Assembly: GCF_019890635.1 (NCBI RefSeq)
Contig: NZ_JAIOAB010000056.1
Span: 1 to 48,867 of the forward strand
Reading direction: 5' to 3'
Source: Streptomyces sennicomposti
GTDB taxonomy: Bacteria > Actinomycetota > Actinomycetes > Streptomycetales > Streptomycetaceae
DNA length: 48,867 nt
Both the position numbers and the translations under genes were made by a program. Each line of letters starts with the position of its first letter. Positions within the stretch are counted from its first letter, which is position 1. The notes beneath the pieces are model-generated. The model searched no databases, was not told the DNA's origin, and worked only from the letters and a program-made list of their open reading frames with translations. Positions 42,355 through 48,867 of this stretch are shown one piece after another.

Positions 42355-43107
42355 ATGAGCAAGCTGCGCGTGGCGGTCCTCGGCGCCAAGGGCCGGATCG
42401 GCTCCGAGGCGGTACGGGCCGTCGAGGCCGCCGAGGACATGGAGCTGGTGGCCGCCCTCGGCCGCGGCGACTCGCTGGAGGCCCTCGCCGACAGCGGCGC
42501 CCAGGTCGCCGTCGAGCTGACCACGCCCGACTCGGTCATGGCCAACCTCGACTACTGCGTCGCCCACGGCATCCACGCGGTCGTCGGCACCACCGGCTGG
42601 ACCGAGCAGCGGCTCGCGCAGCTGACGGGATGGCTCGACCGGTCCCCGGAGACCGGGGTGCTCATCGCCCCGAACTTCTCCATCGGCGCCGTGCTGACCA
42701 TGAAGTTCGCGCAGATCGCCGCGCCGTACTTCGAGTCCGTCGAGGTCGTCGAACTGCACCACCCCAAGAAGGTCGACGCCCCCAGCGGCACGGCCACCCG
42801 CACCGCCCAGCTCATCGCCCAGGCCCGCGCGAAGGCCGGCACGGCCCCGGCGCCGGACGCCACCGCCACGGCGCTGGACGGCGCGCGCGGCGCCGACGTG
42901 GACGGCGTCCCGGTGCACTCGGTGCGCCTGCGCGGCCTCCTCGCCCACCAGGAGGTCCTGCTGGGGGCCGAGGGGGAGACGCTCACGATCCGGCACGACT
43001 CGCTCCACCACAGCAGCTTCATGCCGGGCATCCTGCTCGGCGCGCGCCGCGTGGTGACCACTCCGGGCCTGACCTTCGGCCTGGAGAACTTCCTCGACCT
43101 GAACTGA
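42355..43107 (+). CDS. dapB: 4-hydroxy-tetrahydrodipicolinate reductase
   Basis: This 250-aa NAD(P)H-dependent reductase makes tetrahydrodipicolinate in lysine and diaminopimelate synthesis. It has the nucleotide-binding GAKGRIG near residue 10, the TTPDSV and GTTGW motifs, and the substrate-binding ELHHPKKVDAPSGTA. The ATG follows AAGGAAG. It sits 54 bases after the M16 gene. dapA, for the preceding step, lies 2.8 kb downstream. Confidence 0.96.
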   Translation: MSKLRVAVLGAKGRIGSEAVRAVEAAEDMELVAALGRGDSLEALADSGAQVAVELTTPDSVMANLDYCVAHGIHAVVGTTGWTEQRLAQLTGWLDRSPETGVLIAPNFSIGAVLTMKFAQIAAPYFESVEVVELHHPKKVDAPSGTATRTAQLIAQARAKAGTAPAPDATATALDGARGADVDGVPVHSVRLRGLLAHQEVLLGAEGETLTIRHDSLHHSSFMPGILLGARRVVTTPGLTFGLENFLDLN

Positions 43108-43120
43108 GCCCGAACCCCTC

Positions 43121-43576
43121 ATGCGCGCCAAGATCACCTACCTCGTCACGGCCGCCGTCCTGGTCTTCTACTTCGCCCTGGTCGGCAGCCGCGGCGTCAT
43201 GCTCATCCAGTCCGGCACGCTCGTCACGGTGACCTTCGGGATCGCCGTGCTGATCCTGCCGGTGATCGGGCTGTGGTTCCTGTGGAAGAACACCCAGTTC
43301 GTACGCCGGGCCAACCAGCTCGCCGCCGAACTGGACGCCGAGGGCGGCCTGCCCGTGGACGAGCTGAAGCGCACGCCCAGCGGGCGCATCGACCGCGACT
43401 CGGCCGACGAGGTCTTCGCCAAGCGCAAGGCCGAGACGGAGGCCGCCCCCGACGACTGGCGCACCTGGTTCCGCCTCGCCATCGCCTACCACGACGCCCG
43501 CGACACGGCCCGCGCCCGCAAGGCCATGCAGCGGGCGATAGCCCTCCACGACGGCAAGCCCCTCCCGGCCGCCTGA
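43121..43576 (+). CDS. Membrane protein with TPR-like C-terminus
   Basis: This 151-aa protein has two membrane helices (about residues 5-22 and 30-52), a charged amphipathic segment with NTQFVRRANQLAAEL, and a C-terminal helix pair (WRTWFRLAIAYHDARDTARARKAM, abbreviated) shaped like one tetratricopeptide repeat. It starts 14 bases after dapB and is probably co-transcribed. It is conserved beside dapB in Streptomyces as far as I recall; the function is unknown. Confidence 0.85.
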   Translation: MRAKITYLVTAAVLVFYFALVGSRGVMLIQSGTLVTVTFGIAVLILPVIGLWFLWKNTQFVRRANQLAAELDAEGGLPVDELKRTPSGRIDRDSADEVFAKRKAETEAAPDDWRTWFRLAIAYHDARDTARARKAMQRAIALHDGKPLPAA

Positions 43577-43586
43577 CACCGCACCC

Positions 43587-43627
43587 GCCTGTGGGGCCGA
43601 CCGCGTACGGCGGCCGGCCCCACAGGC
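43587..43627 (+). terminator. Terminator after the dapB operon
   Basis: GCCTGTGGGGCCG pairs perfectly with CGGCCCCACAGGC over 13 bp around a 15-nt loop, 10 bases after the stop. 43628-43809 holds no gene that I can support. Confidence 0.88.
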
Positions 43628-43809
43628 GTGCGTACGGCCGACGACACGCGCAACGGCCGGGGCACGCGCAAGGGCCGGCGGCGCGCCCAGGCGTCCGCCG
43701 ACGGCAGGCGACACCGGGGCGAGGACGGTCACCGTTCGCCATCGCGCGCCGTGCGCCGTGCGGCGCCGACCGGGACCCGCGCCGGGCGGTGATGCGCACG
43801 CCGGGGGCC

Positions 43810-44364
43810 TCAGCGCAGGCGGTACTCCTCCGCCCACGCCTCCACCGAGTCCGCCGCGCGGTCGAACGCCGCGAGGCGGCCGAGGAAGTCCGCGTCGTGC
43901 GTGGTCAGCAGCGGCGGCACGGCCTCCGCGGACCGCCCGCGGCGGTCCAGCAGCAGCGCCTGTCCCTGCACCGTGCGCGGCAGCCCCAGCCACCGCACCG
44001 GCTGCTGCACGGTCCGTACGCTCACGACCTGTGCCCACGGCGTCGTACGGGTGACGAAGAAGCGCACATGGCGCAGCCCGCGCGACCCGACCCACACGCC
44101 CATCCGCAGCAGCCGCAGCGCGCCGCCGACGACGGCCAGCGCGATCGCGAAGCACACCGCGGCCGAGGACATCCCGCCGGTGAGCGCGGTCACCACCGCC
44201 GCGAACAGCACGAACGAGGCCAGCAGCAGCACCAGCGCCGCCATCCCCACCCGCCAGGGACCCGGCCGGTAGGGCCGCCGCCAGCGCTCACGGTCGTCGA
44301 ACGGCAGCGCGACGTCGTACACGGTGTCGAAGGCACGGTCGGCCGTCAGGAAGGGCAGGGGCAC
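43810..44364 (-). CDS. Small membrane protein, PH-like/YqeB-type topology
   Basis: This 184-aa protein has a hydrophilic start (MPLPFLTADRAFDTVYDVAL), two close membrane helices (about residues 40-62 and 66-86) and a C-terminal soluble part of strands and a final helix. I recognise no catalytic motif. The GTG start at 44364 follows GAGGA by about 9 bases. It runs opposite to its neighbours. A bacterial PH-domain membrane protein is the best guess from layout only. Confidence 0.8.
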   Translation of the reverse strand: MPLPFLTADRAFDTVYDVALPFDDRERWRRPYRPGPWRVGMAALVLLLASFVLFAAVVTALTGGMSSAAVCFAIALAVVGGALRLLRMGVWVGSRGLRHVRFFVTRTTPWAQVVSVRTVQQPVRWLGLPRTVQGQALLLDRRGRSAEAVPPLLTTHDADFLGRLAAFDRAADSVEAWAEEYRLR

Positions 44365-44482
44365 GGCGGGTCCTCACTCGATCCACACGGGGCTGTGCCC
44401 GGTGAGGCTATCCGTCCGCGTCCGCGCCCACCACCCACGGGGGTCCGAGGGGGTGGGCGGCGCCCCCGGCGATGGTCGGCCC

Positions 44483-44716
44483 TCAGCGGTCCGTCGAGGC
44501 CTGCTGGGTCTGCGGCGGGGTGTGACTGATCGACAACGCGGGCAGCCCCAGGATCAGCGACCCCACCAGACCCGCGACGATGGTCAGGGCCAGCAGGCAC
44601 CGCCCGGCTATCTCACCGGCGGACGCCCGCTGCCGGGGCGGGGGAGTGACATTGCTGCGGAACCTGTCCGCCTCTGCGACGAAGGCGAACGGGACGGGCT
44701 CGCGCCGACGGAACAT
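44483..44716 (-). CDS. Small single-pass membrane protein
   Basis: This 77-aa protein begins MFRRREPVPFAFVAEADRF. It has a Pro/Arg-rich linker, one membrane helix (about residues 36-58, LLALTIVAGLVGSLILGLPAL) and a short polar tail. The ATG at 44716 follows AAGGGAG at 11 bases. No homology is recognised. The gap before it, 44365-44482, is 118 bases and shows nothing more. Confidence 0.65.
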   Translation of the reverse strand: MFRRREPVPFAFVAEADRFRSNVTPPPRQRASAGEIAGRCLLALTIVAGLVGSLILGLPALSISHTPPQTQQASTDR

Positions 44717-44881
44717 CGGAGGTACGGCTCCCTTCGGGGTCGAAACTGCGGTCGAACTGGGGTGTCTCACCCATACAGACGCGCGAGTGTCCCGAAAGGT
44801 GCCCGCTTCCCCCGAATTCTTCGATCTTCACCGAAGATGTCGCGCCCCGGCACCGAACGCCCTGATGTCAGAGCCGGGCCG

Positions 44882-44887
44882 TAGAGT
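44882..44887 (+). promoter_or_regulatory. -10 box of thyX
   Basis: TAGAGT lies 42 bases before the thyX start. No convincing -35 is seen at 17-18 bases upstream. A small ATCTTC/GAAGAT hairpin occurs at 44824-44838. Confidence 0.4.
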
Positions 44888-44928
44888 GGGCGCCGCCCGA
44901 GAGAGATGACGGAAGGACCCTCCGACCC

Positions 44929-45669
44929 GTGACCGCCACCCCCGCCGACGACCTCAAACCCAGCTTCCGCAGCGACGTCACCGTCGAGCTGGTCAAGCAC
45001 ACCGCGTCGGACGCCGACGTCCTGTTCGCGGCCCGTGTCTCGACCGTCGGCGAGCAGTCCCTGGAGGAGCTGGACAAGGACCCGGAGCGTTCCAAGGGCC
45101 TGATCAACTACCTGATGCGGGACCGCCACGGCAGCCCCTTCGAGCACAACTCGATGACGTTCCTCATCAGCGCCCCGATCTTCGTCTTCCGCGAGTTCAT
45201 GCGGCACCGCGTGGGCTGGTCGTACAACGAGGAGTCCGGCCGCTACCGCGAGCTGCAGCCCGTCTTCTACGTCCCCGACGCCGCCCGCAAGCTGGTCCAG
45301 GAGGGCCGCCCCGGCAAGTACCGCTTCGTCGAGGGCACCCAGGCCCAGCAGGAGCTGGTCGGCCGGGTCATGGAGGACTCCTACCGGCAGGCGTACGAGG
45401 CGTACCAGGAGATGCTCGCCGCCGGCGTGGCCCGCGAGGTCGCCCGCGCGGTGCTCCCCGTCGGCCTGTTCTCCTCCATGTACGCCACCTGCAACGCCCG
45501 CTCGCTGATGCACTTCCTCGGCCTGCGCACCCAGCACGAGCTGGCGAAGGTGCCGTCCTTCCCGCAGCGGGAGATCGAGATGGTGGGGGAGAAGATGGAG
45601 GCCGAGTGGGCGAGGCTCATGCCGCTCACCCACGCCGCCTTCAACGCCAACGGCCGTATCGCGCCGTGA
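44929..45669 (+). CDS. thyX: Flavin-dependent thymidylate synthase ThyX
   Basis: This 246-aa enzyme methylates dUMP to dTMP using FAD and methylene-tetrahydrofolate. The family motif RHRVGWSYNEES (RHRx8S, residues 92-103) is present, as are GSPFEHNSMTFLI and RTQHEL. It starts at a GTG with GGAAGGA about 12 bases upstream. It is placed between lysine-pathway genes, as in other Streptomyces. Length is normal. Confidence 0.97.
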   Translation: MTATPADDLKPSFRSDVTVELVKHTASDADVLFAARVSTVGEQSLEELDKDPERSKGLINYLMRDRHGSPFEHNSMTFLISAPIFVFREFMRHRVGWSYNEESGRYRELQPVFYVPDAARKLVQEGRPGKYRFVEGTQAQQELVGRVMEDSYRQAYEAYQEMLAAGVAREVARAVLPVGLFSSMYATCNARSLMHFLGLRTQHELAKVPSFPQREIEMVGEKMEAEWARLMPLTHAAFNANGRIAP

Positions 45670-45731
45670 TCCCGCGGGCCGCCCGTCTCCCCAGGTACTG
45701 ATGTACGCATCAGCCGCACGAAGTGTCCGTA

Positions 45732-45820
45732 TTGCGGCCTTTGTGGAAGTTCATCTAGCCTGATCGAACGGACCCGGCACTGCTTGAACCCCCGAGCAGG
45801 CAGTGCCGGGCTCCCTCTTT
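45732..45820 (+). ncRNA. Candidate short transcript or attenuator between thyX and dapA
   Basis: A promoter-like TTGCGG (45732-45737) lies 18 bases before TAGCCT (45756-45761). Seven bases later a transcript would begin near 45768. It would at once form an 11-bp hairpin, CCCGGCACTGC with GCAGTGCCGGG (45773-45810), followed by CTCCCTCTTT. The loop carries a run of five C. Either a small RNA of about 53 nt or the terminator of thyX is possible. No open frame fits. Confidence 0.45.
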
Positions 45821-45870
45821 GTCACCACTTGTCGCCCGCCCCGAGGGCAGACCCCGCCCTGAGCAACGAG

Positions 45871-45876
45871 TAGCGT
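45871..45876 (+). promoter_or_regulatory. -10 box of dapA, probable leaderless start
   Basis: TAGCGT ends 7 bases before the dapA ATG, so transcription would begin at or next to the start codon. There is no ribosome site just upstream. A -35 is not clear. Confidence 0.4.
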
Positions 45877-45883
45877 GTTACCC

Positions 45884-46783
45884 ATGGCTCCGACCTCCAC
45901 TCCGCAGACCCCCTTCGGGCGGGTCCTCACCGCCATGGTCACGCCCTTCACGGCGGACGGCGCACTCGACCTCGACGGCGCGCAGCGGCTCGCCGCCCAC
46001 CTGGTGGACGCAGGCAACGACGGCCTGGTCGTCAACGGCACCACCGGCGAGTCCCCCACCACCAGCGATGCGGAGAAAACCGAGCTGGTACGCGCGGTCC
46101 TGGAGGCCGTCGGAGACCGCGCCCACGTCGTCGCCGGCGTCGGCACCAACGACACCCACCACAGCATCGAGCTGGCCCGCGCCGCCGAGCAGGCCGGCGC
46201 ACACGGCCTGCTCACGGTCACGCCGTACTACAACAAGCCCCCGCAAGAGGGCCTGTACCGGCACTTCAAGGCCATCGCGGACGCCACCGGCCTGCCCGTC
46301 ATGCTCTACGACATCCCCGGCCGCAGCGGCGTCCCGATCAACACGGAGACCATCGTCCGCCTCGCCGAGCACCCGCGGATCGTCGCCAACAAGGACGCCA
46401 AGGGCGACCTCGGCCGCGCCAGCTGGGCCATCGCCCGCTCCGGCCTCGCCTGGTACTCCGGCGACGACATGCTGAACCTGCCGCTGCTCTCCGTGGGCGC
46501 GGTCGGCTTCGTCTCCGTCGTCGGCCACGTCGTCACCCCCGACCTGCGCGCCCTCATCGACGCCCACACCTCGGGCGACGTCCAGAAGGCCACCGAGATC
46601 CACCAGAAGCTGCTCCCGGTCTACACCGGCATGTTCCGCACCCAGGGCGTCATGACCACCAAGGCCGCCCTGGCCCTGCGCGGCCTGCCCGGCGGACCGC
46701 TGCGCCTGCCCATGGTCGAGCTGACGTCCGAAGAGATCGAGCAGCTCAAGATCGACCTGGCCGCCGGCGGGGTACAGCTCTGA
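45884..46783 (+). CDS. dapA: 4-hydroxy-tetrahydrodipicolinate synthase
   Basis: This 299-aa enzyme condenses pyruvate with aspartate semialdehyde, the first step of the diaminopimelate branch. It has NGTTGESPT near residue 51, the Tyr of YDIPGRSG (Tyr142) and the Schiff-base Lys170 in VANKDAKGDL. I chose ATG 45884 (MAPTSTPQTPFG) over GTG 45875 because it gives the usual N-terminus; neither has a ribosome site. It acts before DapB, encoded nearby. Length is normal. Confidence 0.95.
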   Translation: MAPTSTPQTPFGRVLTAMVTPFTADGALDLDGAQRLAAHLVDAGNDGLVVNGTTGESPTTSDAEKTELVRAVLEAVGDRAHVVAGVGTNDTHHSIELARAAEQAGAHGLLTVTPYYNKPPQEGLYRHFKAIADATGLPVMLYDIPGRSGVPINTETIVRLAEHPRIVANKDAKGDLGRASWAIARSGLAWYSGDDMLNLPLLSVGAVGFVSVVGHVVTPDLRALIDAHTSGDVQKATEIHQKLLPVYTGMFRTQGVMTTKAALALRGLPGGPLRLPMVELTSEEIEQLKIDLAAGGVQL

Positions 46784-46876
46784 CAACGAGACTTCGCGAG
46801 CCCGCCTCGCACCGCCCGGCCTCACCCGGCACCCCGCCGGGAACCGGGCTCCACAACAGAACAGCCAACTGAATAC

Positions 46877-46895
46877 GCGGGCCACCGGTGCCCGC
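46877..46895 (+). terminator. Hairpin after dapA
   Basis: GCGGGC and GCCCGC pair around CACCGGT, about 94 bases past the dapA stop. It is weaker than the other terminators here. Confidence 0.5.
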
Positions 46896-46933
46896 ACCAC
46901 ACCAACGACAACTGCTTCTGCACGAACGTCACG

Positions 46934-46963
46934 CGCGCCACGTGCCCACCGGTACGTGGCGCG
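46934..46963 (+). promoter_or_regulatory. Hairpin upstream of the RNase J ribosome site
   Basis: CGCGCCACGT and ACGTGGCGCG form a perfect 10-bp stem ending just before GAGGAGGG and the TTG start. It could be a terminator for dapA or a leader element. RNase J feedback on its own leader is an inference, not shown. Confidence 0.5.
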
Positions 46964-46981
46964 TGTGGTGAGGAGGGTCTT

Positions 46982-48667
46982 TTGAGTCATCCGCATCCTG
47001 AACTCGCCCCGCCCCCGCCGCTCGCCGACGGCGGCCTGCGCGTCACTCCGCTCGGCGGCCTCGGCGAGATCGGCCGCAACATGACCGTCTTCGAGTACGG
47101 CGGCCGCCTGCTGATCGTCGACTGCGGAGTGCTCTTCCCGGAGGAGGAGCAGCCCGGAATCGACCTGATCCTGCCGGACTTCTCGTCCATCCGGGACCGC
47201 CTCGACGACATCGAGGGCATCGTCCTCACCCACGGTCACGAGGACCACATCGGCGGCGTCCCCTACCTCCTGCGGGAGAAGGCGGACATCCCCCTGATCG
47301 GCTCCAAGCTGACGCTGGCCCTCATCGAGGCCAAGCTCCAGGAGCACCGCATCCGGCCCTACACCCTCGAAGTCGCCGAGGGGAACCGGGAGCGCATCGG
47401 CCCCTTCGACTGCGAGTTCATCGCGGTCAACCACTCCATCCCGGACGCCCTGGCCGTCGCCATCCGCACCCCGGCCGGCATGGTCGTGCACACCGGCGAC
47501 TTCAAGATGGACCAGCTCCCGCTGGACAACCGCCTGACCGATCTGCACGCCTTCGCCCGGCTGAGCGAGGAGGGCATCGACCTCCTGCTGGCCGACTCCA
47601 CGAACGCCGAGGTCCCCGGGTTCACTCCGCACGAGCGGGACATCTCCGGAGTGCTGCGCCAGGTCTTCGGCGGCGCCCGCAAGCGGATCATCGTGGCGAG
47701 CTTCGCCAGCCACGTCCACCGCATCCAGCAGATCCTGGACGCGGCCCACGAGTACGGCCGCCGGGTCGCCTTCGTCGGCCGTTCGATGGTCCGGAACATG
47801 GGCATCGCCCGCGACCTCGGCTATCTGAAGGTCCCGCCGGGCCTGGTGGTGGACGTCCGCACCCTGGACGACCTGCCCGACCACGAGGTGGTCCTGGTCT
47901 GCACGGGTTCGCAGGGCGAACCGATGGCGGCCCTGTCCCGCATGGCCAACCGCGACCACCAGATCCGCATCGTCGAGGGCGACACGGTGATCCTGGCGTC
48001 GTCGCTGATCCCGGGCAACGAGAACGCGGTCTACCGGGTCATCAACGGCCTCACCCGCTGGGGCGCCGACGTCGTCCACAAGGGCAACGCCAAGGTGCAC
48101 GTCTCGGGCCACGCCTCGGCCGGCGAGCTGCTGTACTTCTACAACATCTGCCGCCCGAGGAACCTGATGCCGGTCCACGGCGAGTGGCGCCACCTGCGCG
48201 CCAACGCCGAGCTGGGCGCCATGACGGGCGTGCCGCACGACCACATCGTCATCGCCGAGGACGGCGTCACCGTCGACCTGGTCGAGGGCAAGGCCAAGAT
48301 CTCCGGCAAGGTCCAGGCCGGCTACGTCTACGTCGACGGCCTCTCCGTCGGCGACGTGGGCGAGCCCGCGCTCAAGGACCGCAAGATCCTCGGCGACGAG
48401 GGCATCATCTCGGTCTTCGTGGTCGTGGACTCCACCACCGGCAAGGTCACCGGCGGCCCGCACATCCAGGCCCGCGGCTCCGGCATCGAGGACTCGGCCT
48501 TCGGCGCGGTCATCCCGAAGATCCGGGAGTCCCTGGAGAAGTCCGCGCAGGAGGGCATCGCCGACTCCCACCAGCTGCAGCAGCTCATCCGCCGCACGCT
48601 GGGCAAATGGGTCTCGGACACCTACCGGCGCCGGCCCATGATCCTCCCGGTCGTCGTGGAGGTCTGA
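46982..48667 (+). CDS. rnj: Ribonuclease J
   Basis: This 561-aa metallo-beta-lactamase/beta-CASP ribonuclease (endonuclease and 5' exonuclease) has the zinc motif HGHEDH at residues 84-89, then HTGDFKMD, ADSTNA, the beta-CASP region (SFASHVHRIQQILDAA) and SGHASAGEL. The TTG start follows GAGGAGGG by 6 bases. Its frame begins SHPHPELAPPPPLADGG. It degrades and processes mRNA and rRNA with RNase E-type and PNPase enzymes. Length is normal for a Streptomyces RNase J. Confidence 0.96.
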   Translation: MSHPHPELAPPPPLADGGLRVTPLGGLGEIGRNMTVFEYGGRLLIVDCGVLFPEEEQPGIDLILPDFSSIRDRLDDIEGIVLTHGHEDHIGGVPYLLREKADIPLIGSKLTLALIEAKLQEHRIRPYTLEVAEGNRERIGPFDCEFIAVNHSIPDALAVAIRTPAGMVVHTGDFKMDQLPLDNRLTDLHAFARLSEEGIDLLLADSTNAEVPGFTPHERDISGVLRQVFGGARKRIIVASFASHVHRIQQILDAAHEYGRRVAFVGRSMVRNMGIARDLGYLKVPPGLVVDVRTLDDLPDHEVVLVCTGSQGEPMAALSRMANRDHQIRIVEGDTVILASSLIPGNENAVYRVINGLTRWGADVVHKGNAKVHVSGHASAGELLYFYNICRPRNLMPVHGEWRHLRANAELGAMTGVPHDHIVIAEDGVTVDLVEGKAKISGKVQAGYVYVDGLSVGDVGEPALKDRKILGDEGIISVFVVVDSTTGKVTGGPHIQARGSGIEDSAFGAVIPKIRESLEKSAQEGIADSHQLQQLIRRTLGKWVSDTYRRRPMILPVVVEV

Positions 48668-48680
48668 CGCTCGAACCGGC

Positions 48681-48716
48681 AGCGGGGCGCCTCGATTTGC
48701 ATCGGGGCGCCCCGCT
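48681..48716 (+). terminator. Terminator of the RNase J gene
   Basis: AGCGGGGCGCC and GGCGCCCCGCT form an 11-bp stem, extended by a small GAT/ATC pair in the loop, 13 bases after the stop. Confidence 0.88.
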
Positions 48717-48789
48717 CCAGTACGTTTACGGCTCCGCCCGACCGGGAACCCGGATGCTTCATGCACTCCGTGGGACATCTCCGGAGGGG

Positions 48790-48867
48790 CGGGAAAACCG
48801 ACTCAGAGTCTCTGATAAAGTCGGAACCGCCGGAAAGGGAAACGCGGAAGCGGGAACCTGGAAAGTA
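48790..48867 (+). promoter_or_regulatory. Probable start of an rRNA operon leader (truncated)
   Basis: The sequence TCTGATAAAGTCGGAACCG, then CCGGAAAGGGAAACGCGG and GCGGGAACCTGGAAAG, matches my memory of the promoter and leader region upstream of 16S rRNA genes in Streptomyces. TAAAGT fits a -10 box. The window ends before any rRNA. This is a recognition from memory and should be checked. Confidence 0.5.

Overview
The window is very GC-rich, uses GTG/TTG starts freely and has dense, coupled operons. It looks like Streptomyces core chromosome. From memory, its right half follows the rpsO-pnp-dapB-thyX-dapA-rnj order of the S. coelicolor SCO57xx region; I could not check this by search.

Layout: (1) 1-448, non-coding tandem repeats. 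(2) 449-6400 (minus), a five-gene peptide-type ABC importer in tightly overlapping order: binding protein, two permeases, two ATPases. A near-consensus DasR-type operator (dre) lies upstream. (3) 6800-37379, a type VII secretion (ESX) locus. It holds a ParA/MinD-like EspI-type protein with very long disordered tails, a degenerate EccC-like hypothetical protein, eccE, eccB, mycP, then two tandem four-gene cassettes (16469-24739, minus). These are followed by a plus-strand operon (a helical protein, a large WXG/PPE-like protein and two extra mycosins), two WXG100 genes, eccC and eccD. (4) 37471-48667, a small DUF397 gene and housekeeping genes: rpsO, pnp, an M16 peptidase, dapB, a membrane TPR-like protein, two small membrane proteins, thyX, dapA and an RNase J. 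(5) The right edge appears to enter the leader of an rRNA operon.

How the genes fit together: EccB, EccC, EccD, EccE and MycP form the ESX membrane machine, and the small WXG100 pair is the canonical substrate. Each duplicated cassette encodes a small helical protein, a protein of about 770 aa with an N-terminal WAG turn, and two lipoproteins. Both cassettes have an identical 15-bp element about 75 bp upstream of the first start codon. This looks like a substrate/partner/lipoprotein module served by the same secretion system. It is the best candidate here for an undescribed system.

The second most notable item is the mycosin pair at 27631-30296. The first copy keeps the Asp/His/Ser triad. 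The second has lost all three residues yet keeps the signal peptide, the fold and the C-terminal membrane anchor, so it is probably a pseudoprotease. Its 3' part is almost identical in DNA to its neighbour.
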